DNA of 64,000 nt. Origin: Anastatus disparis (Eukaryota; Arthropoda; Insecta; Hymenoptera; Eupelmidae). Below the pieces are notes generated by a model. That model made no database searches. It was not told where the DNA came from and saw only the letters and a program-made list of their open reading frames with translations. The translations under genes were made by a program, and so were the position numbers. This document shows positions 38,062 through 53,000 of the stretch, piece by piece; within the stretch, counting starts at the first letter, position 1, and every line of letters begins with the position of its first letter. The stretch spans positions 13,145,501 to 13,209,500 of the forward strand of contig JAFFSR010000244.1 in the NCBI GenBank assembly GCA_017163975.1, given 5' to 3'.

Positions 38062-41000
38062 GTTAGTCATATGCTCTAATTGTTTCTATATTATTTTAAT
38101 AATTAACAAATTATAAAACTGACCATATTTTGGTCAGAATTTCTGGTCAACGTAAGTTAAAATCACACTTATCTAAAAATTCTAGAAATCCTTTACACAA
38201 AACTATTAGATAAATGCCATTTTAATTTATACTGGCCAGAAATTATGCCCAGAATATGGTCAATTTTCTATAATTTTAATAAAAATCAATAAAATTTGTT
38301 AATTATTTGGGCGCTTGTCTTGATGTGAAAATGAAAAAATGTGCTCTCGTGACAAATATTTTATTAATAAAAGAAATTTAAAAAAGGGTAACAGTACACT
38401 AAATTTGAAGTGACAATCTTTCATTCTCTAACAGTTCCGTTACCAATTATGCCACCGGGAGGCATGCCAGTCGACCTCCTTTCTTACCCAATATATTCCT
38501 TCGGTCTCGTTTGAAATTTAAAAATTCCTTCTCTCTCCTATATGTATACGTATTTAATTTAATCCTGATGGTAACTTTATAGAAAAATGGATTTTAAAAA
38601 CCGTCTTAGGATCCTTTTTATATTCTCTCTTAAATTTGTTTATCTATTAAATATTCTTATTTTTCATTCTCATATAACACGCTCGCAATAATTAATAAAC
38701 TAATTTTTTTCTATTAGATCTGTTACAACTATAAGTCACCTTAAACGAAAAAGAAATTTTGTTGTTGTTTAAAATTTGCTTTGTTGCTGAGACCGAGGCT
38801 GAGACTTTAATTATGTATATTGACTAAATTTATAAAAATTTCACCTTCGCATTTCGCGCGTATTCATTTAGATTATGTTTCACAAACTTGATATTACTTT
38901 AACCAGTTTCTATCTACATTCATATCAACTACGTGATCAGAATCAATCAGTCATATAATAAATAGTTTAAATCCACTTCCAATCTCATCATTTTTAATAA
39001 TGAAAATATTTTTTTTAAATAAAAAGTAATCATGATTTTTTAATCAAGAATTCGCCACCGTTGTTACTATAAAACTTGTTGGATTCCAAAACATTGTAAA
39101 TGTCATAATTATAACTCACCATAATTTACCCCATACTAAATTGAATAGTAACAATTTAAGTTTAAAAAATTTGTTTTGTTTATTTTTTATAATGATAAAT
39201 ACATTTTAAAAAACATTTTTATGCTTTTATTTATAATGTAGTCAGAATGTAAATGCATTTAAAAGCATTGAGCATCAAAAGGCACTTAAGATTACACTTG
39301 TAGCTTCTTTTAAAACACAAAATGCAAAAATTTCTTTATTTATAATCTTAAAGTTTTCGAAAATACGATAAACTTACAATTAACTGTATAAATTCCAAAT
39401 AAATTTAGTATCTGGTATCCACTTGTATTTATATTATTATAAATATGATTTTTTTTTTAAATCATAGTTTTTATATCATAAGTATAATGATGTCAGTTTC
39501 GTGAAGTATAAAATATTCGAATAAGTTTAATGCCTAAGACGGTTTCTAATATAAACAATTTACAGTGATGCAAAATTATATTTATTATTAAAATTTAAAA
39601 AATAACAACTTTTATGTTTTTACATTCAAAAGTTATTAGATATAATTTTTTTATTTGCCATCTAGGGCGAGAAATCTTGATAATAACGGGACTTTGATTA
39701 TTTTCCAAGTAAATTATAATCTGTAAAATTATAGTTGAAAAAACTTGTTTTCGAATTTATTAAAAAAATAGATTAAACATAAACAATGTACGTTTTGTGT
39801 GTAAATAAGTAAATTAACATTAACTTTTTTAACGTGTAAATCCGTGATCACAAAAAGCTGTTAAATAATTAAAAACTACGGTCCTTTGTGGTATTATTAT
39901 CTTTTGAGAGTTATAATAATCTCTTTTCATATATAGTTATTGTTCGCGGCGAGTATTAGCGAGAAATAATGCTGCTAATGTAGCTACAATTTCCGGAAAC
40001 TACACTGAGCTTTTGTGCAGTTATTTAATTTGCAAATTATTCCACAAAATCGACATACAGTTGCAGTTTGGCGCCCTTTGATCGTATCCTATATTTTATA
40101 TGCATTACAATATATTTTCTGTTTATTTATTTTTTTAATGGTCGTTTGAACAGTAATACTGATTTTCAATACTAAATTAATGATTATTAATTGAATTACT
40201 GTTAATTTATTAAATACAAAAATGGTTTTTCTTTTTTTTTTGCAAAATTTTATCATAAATAAAAGTATAATAAAATTGAATCGTATACAGTATATTATAA
40301 TAGGATTAAAAATAACTTTAATTTAATTTAAAAAAATTTTTTCTGAAATTAATTTATAATTAAAAATAAAGAAACTTATAGAAATTATTTTAATAATCAA
40401 AATGTTTCCAACAAAATTAATGACAAATTAATTAAATAGGAAATCAAAAATGTGTAAATCAATCCCTGCATTGGTTGACTGATTTGTTAATTTAATATAT
40501 AAACTTCCAAAACGTAAATGAAGTTACAATCATGTAAATTAAGCTTGGTTAACTTTAATAATCTGAACCGTAACATAATGCATTTAACTTTATACTTTAT
40601 AATCAAAAGTAAAGTGGTATTTGTATTTAATCAAATAAAATTTGGCAATTTATAACTTATTATTGTTTTCAATTAATTTAATAGGTTTTTATATTTGATA
40701 TTTTTATATTTAAAGATTCTTTTTACAAAATTTTAATATTCAGTTTATGAGGGTCTTAAAAGTATTTAAAATTACAATCTTATTCATTTCATTAATTAAT
40801 AAATTTTTATTCAATAATATAATTTGTGATAAAATAATAGAAGAATAAATAAAAAAATTTGCGTCTTAAGCATAAACAAACTTGAAATCCATAAAAAGAA
40901 AAACTAGATTAAATTGAATATTTAACAAAATCATTAAACAACATGTAAACAAATAAGCAATGGCTAATTAAGCATACAAAAGAATAAAAGAAGAAACTAC

Positions 41001-44000
41001 ATTATGGTAACGTCAATGAATTTTCCTCGTAAAAAAAGCCAATCCCACGTGGATATAAGATCTTTTAAAATTCTTTTTCAAAGGCCATCAGTAACAAAGC
41101 ATCTAACATATCTCACAAGCCCATCTACAAAGACAATCATTGTTTCATTGTCAATATAAAGATATATATAAACGTCGTATACATAAAAACCATTCGTATA
41201 TCCTTATAGACGCATGTTTTAACGTACATCATATAACAAACAGAGCGCAACGTTAAAGGTCGAGGCAATTATGATTAAGCGTTCTTAATAATAAGCAGAA
41301 TAATTATAATATTTACGTATATATAAGCGCACATAAGTTTAACGTAGATATAGTTATAATACGATATTATTGTATGTATTTACAGGTGGTGGTTTCTACC
41401 GAACATACTGCCCGCAATATTATGCGACGCCACCGCAGTATCAGGATCTCTGTTATCCGCCATCCTATTCGCACTCACACCCACATCCACCGCCTTACTA
41501 CCACAAATATGCGCCACCCTATCGGAGGTAAGTTTCTACTTAAAGCTTAAATCTATACATTCATACTATATATGCATAACTCAAGCTCGATAAACCGCTG
41601 GCTGTTATACTGCATAGGAGACAGAGAGGGAAAGAGGATACCTAAAGCTTAGCTTAATTCTCTTACGTAATTGTCTCTTTCTCTCTCTCTCTCTCTTTTT
41701 CTATTTCTCTTTATGTAGCTAACTGCTACTGCCACGTGAAATTTTAATGTTCTATGAGTGGAATTCAAGAGAGTGGATAAGAGCTTACAATTGAGCATAT
41801 TAAAAATGAGGTTTTTTTTTCTTTATTTATGTATTTATTCAAGGTAGCTTAATTCTAGGTTTATTTTAGAATTTTATTATTCAATAAGAAATTAAATTAT
41901 TCATACATAAAAGAATTCAAGAGAAAAAGAGAGAATATAATGAAGAATATGGCGGAAAAGAACTCTTCTATCTTATAATTTTCTTTATTTTATGTGGATA
42001 TTATTATTACCTTTGATGGAATATGAAGAATGAAATTCTAATGCCTTTCTCTTGTTTAATATTCATTATTTGTTTAATACTATAAAAAGATTTTTATCAA
42101 ATATTTTTATACAATTTCGCAAAATATTTATTTATATATTTCAGTAATGTTGAATTGTTATAGAAAATTGGATAAAATTCAAACCAAAAATTTGATATTT
42201 AATTTCAAGCTTTTACACTAGACTTTATTTTTAAACAAGAAGAAAAACCTAAGCAGTTGCTAATGACAAACAAAAAACACGATTGTTAAGATTAATAAAA
42301 ATATTTTTATTTAAAAAAACTAATTTCTATTACTCATTTAATTTTTAATTAATTATTTTACAAGATTGATCGATTACATATTTAGAGGTGATAAACAAAT
42401 TAAAAATAATTGATTAAATGAAGTCTCAATGACATTATCAATGTATCCTCTTTTTTTTCAAATTGCCAATGGCGTTGCAAAATAGGTCATTCAACAAAAT
42501 ATACAAATAAACAATGTACAATATCATTAGCTGTTTATTTATGTATACTGACATTTATCGTTCGATTCATTGCGTTAAACTTATTAAATTTAATGCACGT
42601 ATTTATTGTTTTCGTGCAATTGCAATCGATTATTTTTGATTATATTGAAATTTATTTTATAATTGAATCTTCAATTAAAATTATTCTGTTATTTAATAGC
42701 ATTATAAACTGAACGAAATTATGCTAAGTGTATTAATTTAAAAATTACGAATTATTGATTTTATTCAAAATATTAAGAATTGTTTTTAAAAATTTAAGGT
42801 GGCTCAAGCGATTTTTTCTAAAATTGTGAAACCATCCAAAATTTGTATTAAAATATTCTTTATATCGTAATATTTCGATATTTATTTTGAAAAATAGAGG
42901 TTGACGAACTATTCTTAAAGAAAAAGATGTTTTAATAATTGTAATTAATACATGTGCTTTTATGGGACTGAATCATAAATTAGGTTTTACGTTAATATAA
43001 AAAAGTACAAGTTAAAATAAAAATTATACACTTATAGTTTGTTTCACAAAGATCATTTTTCAAGAAGAAAAAAAGGACTTGACGAAGAAATACAAGAGAA
43101 AATAAATCTAAAAGAATGCGAAATAGAATTTGCTACACATTATGGCAGCTTCTGCGCATGCGCGTCAGATACAGACGCCATACGTAAAGCTAACGTGCGT
43201 TCAGAGTGTTTGTAACCAACAAAACAGCAGGGACGTACCAAAGTAAAACTTGTAATGAGAAACAAAACAAAAAATTTTTTTTTTTTTCTTTTTTATTACT
43301 TTTGATTACTTAAAATTGTTTTCTTATCATAAGAAATAATCAATAATACTATTTAATTAGTTATAATAGCTCTATCAATAAAAACATTTTGATGTCGCAG
43401 ACAGGGCCCCGCTTGATACGGCACCAAGCGCTTGAGCCACCTTAACTCAAAATTTGTTCGTGTTTAAAATAACAAATAACTTCCGAATAATTTAAAAGTT
43501 TACAAGAATCTTTTCATTTTACTAAAAATTTCATTTAAAATGTGCTTTAAATAATTCATTTAAAAAGATTATTAAAATTTCACGTTTATCTTTTTATTGT
43601 ATTATGTGTTTTTTTCTCTTGATCAACCTGTAATTATGTTTCAATGAAATTATTATTATTGTTATTATATTTCTGTACTAAATTATATGATTTACTTTCC
43701 ATTTATTTATATGTATGAAATGTGAATATTAAAGTTTGATTATTAAAGGTTGATATTGATTAAATATTTCCAAAACAAACATAATTAAACATACAAAACT
43801 GAACAGAATTCAATATTTAATTATTTAATTAAATTTCTATAAAATATAATAATGTATCAAACATTATTTGTAATGTTATGATATTTATGAAATTATATTA
43901 TATACAATATTATGAAATTTATACATTTATCTTGCATAATTTAAGCTTTTAACTCCAAATGCTTATAAATATTCAAAGTTTACAAAAATGATTATTTTTG

Positions 44001-47000
44001 TAAAAATCTTGCAAAACTCATTTACAAAATCATGTAAAACCTCAGAACTGTAATATTTTATTGTTTTTATTTTAATAGGCAGTATTACGGATATCAAGAG
44101 TCAGGAGCAGGCGGCGGTCCAGGTGGTTCCGGGGCTGGTCCCGGTGTCGTTGAATATCAACCACCACCTGGAGAATATTTACCACCTTATTATGGCGGTT
44201 ATCCACCGCCACCACCACCACCGCCACCTCCACCTAACCCCGCATATCTGCACTCTCAGGGTCGTCCGTTTGTAGATCGTAAGTTTAATATTGAAAAATA
44301 AAAAAAAATTTCTTTATTTTATTGCATTTGGCCAAAATTTAGAATAATCTCATACTCTTATATTTCTTTTATTATAAAGACTCTCAGATCGATGGTATTT
44401 CATACATTGGTTAGTATTTTCTATTAATATATAACATTTTTTATTTTTTTATCTCACGTGAATTTCATTTAGGTGCATATAAACAAAGGGTTCTTCTTAT
44501 TTGAATAGTTTTTTATGTCATTCTGATATGATATGATGTCTGTCTTATATGATAATTTATGAGCTTCTGACGAATACGACGATTTTTATGAATAGTCAAA
44601 GTAATCATATTATAGGATCATTCACTTAGTGTCAGTTATAAATTTTATGACAAAATTTTCTACAAAATTATAATTAATTATATTTTTGTACTTAATTAGA
44701 ATCTTATAACAAATAAAAAATATAGTTAAATATGGCCTCATTTTTCGTTTCATTTAAAAATTTCAGGAAAAGAAATGCATCAGCTTGTAGTATATACCAT
44801 CAAGATTATTCAGTTGAATTTTAAACTCAATTCATCTATTAGTTATTGAGAATTTTGGTTGTCAATATTATAAATTAAAATTTTACGATTTTGTATCAGA
44901 AATCCAAAATTCTTAAAAACTAATGAATGAATTTATTTAAAAATTTAGCTGCATAATCTTGATAGTATATACTACAAGCTAATGCATTTCTTTTCCGATA
45001 ATTTTATAATAAAATGAAAATATAGTCGATAATTTTGAGTACAGGTGTAATGTCCGTGTAACTGGAAATTTAAAATAAAAGCCTTATCATTAGCTAAAAT
45101 ATTAAAACTATTAATTAATGCAAAGAATTAATCAAGTTATTCTAAATATAATGCACTTGTGGAAAAACTAAAATAATACACTGCTAATTTACATTTTTTT
45201 CTAAGCCAATGATTTCTTTTCAAAAATAAATATTTAATAGAAAACGGTAAACCTTTTTATATTTGTATATTTTTATCTCTTGTATAAATTTAACAAATTG
45301 TTGATTAGATAATTTTGTTACATTCTTTTAAAATAATAAAATATAACGGATGAAAAACTTTTATAAATGATTTTTACAAAACACTAGCATCGAGGAATGT
45401 TGAATGTAATTAAGTGCATAAATCTTTATTACTTTTTTTGCAATGAGAATACATTTACATATCAAGACTATTAAAATAAATAAACGTTTTGAAATAAATA
45501 ATTTATTACAATTTCTTTCAACATATATAAATCTAAGAGTATAAATTTTATTAAATTCCGTAAAGTGATAATTTTTTTTTTAATTTCATAAAATAAGAAG
45601 TTAATGAGCATAAAATAATTTTATATATTATTTCGTTTTTATAAACGTAATTCTTTAACAGTATTAATTTACTTTTATCTACAAAAAAAAAGTCATTTAA
45701 ACGTTATCCACACTAGTCCTTTGTCATAAATGAACATATTAGTCACTTCCATGCTTTATTTGAAATGCTCTTTTACGGTCTGAATGAGTCACTCGTTATA
45801 TAAAGTATCATATGCATTTGAGAAAAATAATTTTTGTTGTTTTTTTTTTCATTTTGTCTTTTTCACATTTTTTGATTTAATATTTTGACATTTCATATTA
45901 TTTGATGATTATACTAAATTTGATTAAATTATTATTCATTAGCTAAAGCGTTAATTAATTCACATAATAATATATCTTAATGAATTTTATTTCATCATAG
46001 AAATGTATGCTAATTTACATTGTAAAAGTAAATTATCTAGTTTTTTTTCATTTCACTAATTCTAAAATATACTGTACTATCAAGATAATCTGATCAAATT
46101 GAAAGTAGGACGTCGTTTGATCAATAAATTTCGCTTGCATATTTTAAATTTTTGCAAAATATAGATCTAGTTTTGTTTAATTTTTAACATTATGAATGGT
46201 AATTTTTCTATCTGATAAGTATTGTACGTGTTGTTGAAACAAAAATATGTTTTAAAACTTCTCGTATAATTTTCGAAAGATTTTGAGACATATTTTATGT
46301 TACTGAATGATGACAGTAAGGACTAATATTTTCTTTTAATCGCTTTGGATCATCTAATGTGTCCTTTTAAATATTGCTTATATTTCATTTTAATAATCAA
46401 ATTAATACTTTTTAAAAATAAAAGTCTTTTTTAAAAATCAAAATATTACAAAATTTATGTAAGTATGATTAGAAATAAAACATTTCGTAACAGCGTAATA
46501 ATAGTCACAATTTAACATTAATTAAGAAAATTAAATAAATGTATGAATGTTTGTGTACATTTTTCACTTACTTTATTCAAAAGGTTTGTAGTTACAAGGA
46601 CAGTATTTCACGTTTGAACCAAACATTTAACTTAACCAAAAATTTAACAATTACAGATTTGAACCAAACTTCATAAGTAGATTTTTATCTCATTTTCATA
46701 TTTCTTTGTTATAAAATTCTTTTTATAACAAATAATTAACAATTTGAAATATAATTTTAACAAAGCTAAAAATTTGTACACTTTAATGTAATACACGTTA
46801 TGAGTATTTTAAGCTTATATATCATCTACATGGAGAGAAATGCCCTATTCAATTTTGGTATACTGTATGGGAAAGGAGGGACAAACTTGCAGTATCGTAA
46901 AAATTACTATTCTGAATAGCAAAATTTGCTATATTTATATTAAATTTTACTAGAACTATAGCAAATATTACTACAGTTATACTAAGTTTGCTATTCAGAA

Positions 47001-50000
47001 TAGTAATTTTTACGATACTGCAAGTTTGTCTCTCCTTTCCCATACAGTATACCAAAATTTAATAGGGCGTTTCTCTCCGTGTAGCTTTGACAAATAATTT
47101 TACAGTAAATGTTTTAAGTGTGCATTAAAAATTAAAAATTACGTCAAAAATAAGAAGAACACCTTAAACATCACTTTATTTTGAATTTAAGTAATAAAAA
47201 AATAAAATGGTTAAAATAATTTTGAAAAAAGTCAGATTTTATGTTAAATCATTGTTTTTTATTTTCTTTTAGATGCCTTCCAAGGCTGTCCGTGCCCTAT
47301 GCAGTCGTGTCCAAAAAACGCGGATACTGGGCCCCTTATTGGTAATGGTAAGGGAGCGCCAGTAGCACAGGGGCCCGGTCTGTCATTGCCACCCAGCGCC
47401 TTGGTGGGACCGCCCTCGCCAGCACGAGGTCTAGCAGGGCTAGCACCTCCGCATGGCGCCAATGCCTGGGACACGGATCGCGTCCAACTTAATCCGGCTC
47501 ATCGAAGCCATCCTCATAATCAACAACATCAGCAACAACAACAGCAACAACAATCTGGAGGATCGTCATCAGCATCGACTTCACAACAAAATTCACAACA
47601 AGCCGGACATAGTAGTCGGACTAATACTGATTGCATAGCCAAAGTGAGTAGTTTTATCCAAAGATTTTTTAACTATAATATTTAAATTCGAGGAGATTAG
47701 ATTGATAATATATTTTGTTTATATAATATGAGTCAATTTAGAATGCGTGAGTTATGAAACATAATGTTATTTAATCAGTTTTTTTTTACGTATGTATACG
47801 TATTGGGGATTAACCTGCTTAATCTGTGGAATTTAAAGAAAAAATAATGAAAAATGAATTGATTATTTTTATTGATTGTCTTCGTTAGTGTTACGAAAAA
47901 TGTTAAAAACCATACTCTTAATGTGTTAAATTATTAAAACTATAATCTTTCAAAACTACGTAACTTTTTCTTACATATCTGCTTTGAACAATAGGAAAGG
48001 TATTTTTGTTAAATATTAAAATTATAGATAAAATTATAGATATTAAATATTTGAATTATTAAAATTGATTCTTCAATTAAAATAAATAACACTTATTTAT
48101 TAAAATTGGTTAAACTCTTGTTTTTTAAAATATTAATAATGTCAAGTTCACTAATTTTTATTGAAAAATCAATTTATAAAATGTATTTTCAATATTGAAA
48201 AATTTCTTGTAACAGATATTTATAGCTTTCCAATCAAATTTCTGATTATTTTTGCATAAAAATTGATTATACTTTTCATAACAGATTCATTGAATAATCA
48301 TTCTGTTATTAAATTTCATTTTATTATAATCAATATTTACTTAATTTATATGTATCATTTTCTCGATTTTTACTTTTGGTATGTAATTATTGCAGCAATG
48401 CTATATATCAGACAGTATTATACATTTATTGCCTTACCTATTCTGAGTAATGTGTTTTAAATTTTAAATATTTAATTTAATTTTGGGAGTGAACAAATTT
48501 TTTTTATATATTAACTATTACTATTTATGTTACAATGTTAATTTTTATATAATTGAAAATGATTTTTTTAAATACAAATAAATAAAAGTTATATATTTTA
48601 GTTATTATTGAAAATTTATTTTTAAAAACATTAAGATTAGAAGTTGAGTTTTATCATTACTATTTCTATTATTTAAAAATCCAGTACGTATATCGGAGTG
48701 AAGCTCCAAGTATCGTTAAACTTATTTCTCCGCTTTTTTGGCAGAGAAAATCGACTAAATTTGCGTTATATAATCGAAATTGAGACGAATAAAGTTCTAA
48801 TTACGCAAAATCCATTGCTATATAATTTTGAAGTAGAGCTTCAAGTATTGTTAGATTTATTTCCCCGCTTGATATTTTCAGAAAAAATCAACTGAATTTA
48901 TTATAATTGAAACTGAGATACATCTTAATGTACAAAATGTCTTTCAAAACAAAAGAGCCACCCTACACAGAAATAAAAAGCTTCGCAATTTATAGAATGA
49001 ATATACGAATAGATTTTGATTTATTTTAACTTTAACATGAAATTGTATGAAGAATTATTTTTTTTACATCCCGCAGCGTAAAGTTCGTACTTCTTTTCCG
49101 TTCAACAGGGAAAGAAATGCTATGTTCAGTCCTTGTTTTTAACGATATGCGCATGCGCGAGTGAATAGTTTATACGTGTACGCAACTGTATGGCAGAAAG
49201 GATATTTTTCCGAATGTTTACCTCAAATGGCAACATCGCATATTTTACCACAGACATAAGACAATTCCAAATTATGGAACAAATTTCGCATCATCGTTAC
49301 TTATTACTGACATAATTGCAGTAAACAAACAATATCACTTTCTTTTTTCATGATCTGAATTACAATTTTATATAATAAAATTTTTATTTCTCAATTCAAT
49401 AATCATATAGAATCTAATATTGTTAATTTAAATTATCTTTGTTTGAATTTTGCATAAATAACCTATATATGAAAAAACAAAATAATCATGATGCGAAACT
49501 CAATGCATGATTCGAATTTTTCTTACGTTTTATGGTAAAAAATGCAGCGCTGCCATTTGAGTACATATTCGGAAAAATAACCTTTCCGCCAAGTTACACT
49601 CATGTAAAAAGACTGTTCGAAATATATAAGAACATATTATTTCAATCTAATATTTGTTTCAATAATAAGTTTTTATTAAATATTGATCTCATTTAATGAA
49701 ATTAAATTTTCAAAATCAATAATTAATTGATTGAATAATTGTAATTTATCAACTCGGCAATGTTATTTAAGATATATGTCATTTTTAATCATCATTTATT
49801 GTTTTTTTTTTTTTACAAAATCTTTCAAATATTATCTGATTTACATGATTTTTAATAAATTATTATTTATTGTTTTCTTCCATTGATTTATTATTAGATC
49901 TTGTTTTATAAATGCGTGCTTTTGTAAATGAATTTTATACGAATTATATTTAGTAAGAATTTCTTAGTATACTAATATTCAAAATATTTTGTGATTCTAG

Positions 50001-53000
50001 TTTTTTTTTATGCATAAATTTTAATTTATAATAAAATGATTTTGTGTAAACGAACTTTCCGTTGGAGATGTGAAAAAATGTATATGTATAATATACTATT
50101 AATTAAAATCAGAATAGATTTAATCTTACTTTGAACTTACAGAATGTTCGAGTTTGTTGGAGTATTGTAATAACTATGTTTGGGCTTCTCTCACTCGATA
50201 TTAGACATGTGAAACTTTAATATTGAAAATTTATATGTCCAAGATTCAATTTTTTTCAAATTTTTATGTCACGATATTTTCTAAATAATTACTTAAGGGC
50301 ATGACGAAGCTGCCCGCCTTCTAATAATATTTCCAATCCTAACTTATGAATAAACGATGTGTTTAATCGAGTTTTTTTGCTATAAAGTAAAAATTTGTAA
50401 GATTAAACTCTAGTGTGGACAACTCAAGAAATCCACCAAAATATTATACGTACAAAGTTATAATAAAAACTTTCAATGTATCGTATTTTAAGGTTAGGAT
50501 TGTCGAGTTTGATATCTAATTTCCAATCCAAGCTCATAAAAAAATAACAAGTCCAAATGATTTTTTATTTTAACAAAAATTATTGTATTAATATAGCTTT
50601 AGTGCGGACAAGTCATTATATTTGTTTAATTTATAAATTTAAAAAGATATTGATAAAATAAAAAAAGCAAAACTCGATTGCTGCAGCTCTGACATCCCGT
50701 TAAAAAGGAATAGTCATCATATTATTAAAAAATATTTACAAATATCTTAAAAATGAACTATTGTTCGATTCTGTACAACCGTTTTTTGCTGACCAAGAGA
50801 CTGTCAAGGTTTCGGATCACCGATTTTATTTAAAAATATAAATACAAAGCCAAAATTTTAGACTCCAAACTTTCAATATTTCTTTAGTTACAATCAATTA
50901 AAATCTCTGAAAAAGTTACTGGATATTCAAACACTTATTAGTTCTTCAGCATTGATAACTAAAAGTTTAAAACTTTTTTCTAATAAAAAGCTAAGTTTAA
51001 ATTCTCTCGAAATAGTTTTTACAGCATATCAAAAACTTTACAAGCAAACATTGCAGCATTTTCTCAGTTTCAGTCGAAATGCAATTAAGAAGATGTAAAA
51101 TGGACACTACACCTGTACTCATAAATATTGGCTCTTTCCATTTTATTCCAAAATTTTCAGTAAAGAAATGCTTTAGCTTATAGAATGCACCATAAAGATA
51201 ATTCAGTTAAATTTTCAAATAAATGAATTCATTAGTTATTGAGAATTTTGGATACCAATATTATTTAATAAAATTTTTCAATTTTGTACCAAGAATCCAA
51301 ATATCTTAAAAACTAATGAATGAATTTATTTGAAAATTTAACTAAATAATCATGATGCATCATGGCAAATACTACAAGCTAAAGCATTTCTTTACTGAAA
51401 ATTTTGGAATAAAATGGAAAGAGCCAATATTTATAAGTACAGGTATAGTGTCCGTTTTACATCTTCTTAAAGGTTCTTTTACTTTGGACGGCTATTGGGA
51501 TATTCAAAATTGAAACTTAAATAATTTATGCTTCTTTCAAAATCAGAAATAAATTGATTTTATTTTTAGAAATTTATATTCTTTTATATTCTTAATACTA
51601 CGACTCTGTTGAGAAATAGGCTTACATTTAGAATTTTAACACACATTCTTTGGTTGGTATCTTTTACAGGAATAAAATAAACACTTTTGCATCTAAATCC
51701 TAAAGAGATAACTCTATTTACGCATTTTAAAAGAACGGAAATTATATTCTAAAAAGATTATAACAATTTTTTTCGTACCTCAATTGAAAACGCGTCATCA
51801 TTTCAATATCACAGGCGGTAAAAACAAAACGATATAAACCAGTGAAAATATATCCAGAAGTTTAAAAATGCGATAATATAAAATAATTTGAAAATAAATA
51901 TAGCATATTAAAATAAAACAAAAGTTTGTTGTTGAATTCATTATAATTAAATAATGAAAGGATAAAGTACTAAACACGGTTTGATAACTCAAGCTACACC
52001 GATATTACGAAGGCTGTTTCTAAAACACGTATATTTCGTATTTTCATTCTAAAAATACAAATTAATAAAAGAAATTTTTCATATAAGGACTCCTAAATTA
52101 TTAATAAAAACTTTAAAAAAAAACTTCATTGAACGTGTTAATGCCTCAGTAATACGATGTCACATTCTATTTTTATGAGAATTTATGCAATAATCAAAAA
52201 GTGATAATAATATAGGAAAGTAAATAAAAAGCTTAGAAATAATAAAAATGCAATAGTTTAGTTTAGTTATAAGTAAAACGTTTAATTTTGAATAGGCATG
52301 CTCAAATTCGCACCGGTTGAGTAGTAGAAGACGCGTAAAAAAGATGGCGTTCGTGACGAGTAAAAATCTCCTGACAAAGTAAAAGAAGGGCCGAAATATT
52401 TAAAGATTGCGGATGAGTAAGAGAAGTGAAACAATTCAGAAATTATTGTGTTTAGGAATATATGGGCCGTTTATTTTGAGTACAGTTTTGTGGCGTCCTT
52501 CGACTTAGACGGATCTAAGAATTATTACACTAAAACCTCTTGGCTTTTATAATATTCGTGATTGCAGCTGTTATTTATTATTGACTTGTTGAGACCAGTT
52601 GATTGTTGAGGCAGGTAATAAGAAAAAAATGTATCAGGTTCGATAATTTTATTTTGTAAAGCTATATATATATATATTAATGCCTTAGAATTTAAAGTTG
52701 ATCTCTCGTTCATCTAACCTACTAGTACTTTGTAATGTTTAAAATTCGAATCTTTAAATCATCTCTGGTGAAAAAATATTGTAATGATTTTAAAGATTTA
52801 GAAATAATTAAAGATCAAATCCACAGCAACATTTTACTTTATATTTATTGTATATTTTGAAATTATCTCGTATTATTTTGAAATGTTGCACTTGTAACTA
52901 ATAGAAAACCAAACAAGTTTTTAGACGCTTATTATTTTAATTTTTATGAATTATTTTACATTTAAATCTATATAAATTTATTTATAAATAATAATTGTTC

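Larger units (their letters stand above)
41528..44078 (+). other. wge: wge intron between exons B and C
   Basis: A CT-rich island with a (CT) run is at 41660-41720, just after exon B, followed by AT-rich DNA and the 652-bp TTAA-flanked element at 42794-43445. Confidence 0.7.
44279..47272 (+). other. wge: wge intron between exons C and D
   Basis: Contains the foldback elements at 44720 and 46829; otherwise AT-rich. Confidence 0.7.

Noticed and set aside
47259..47474. Minus-strand Gly/Pro/Ala-rich frame
   Set aside because: Antisense shadow of wge exon D.
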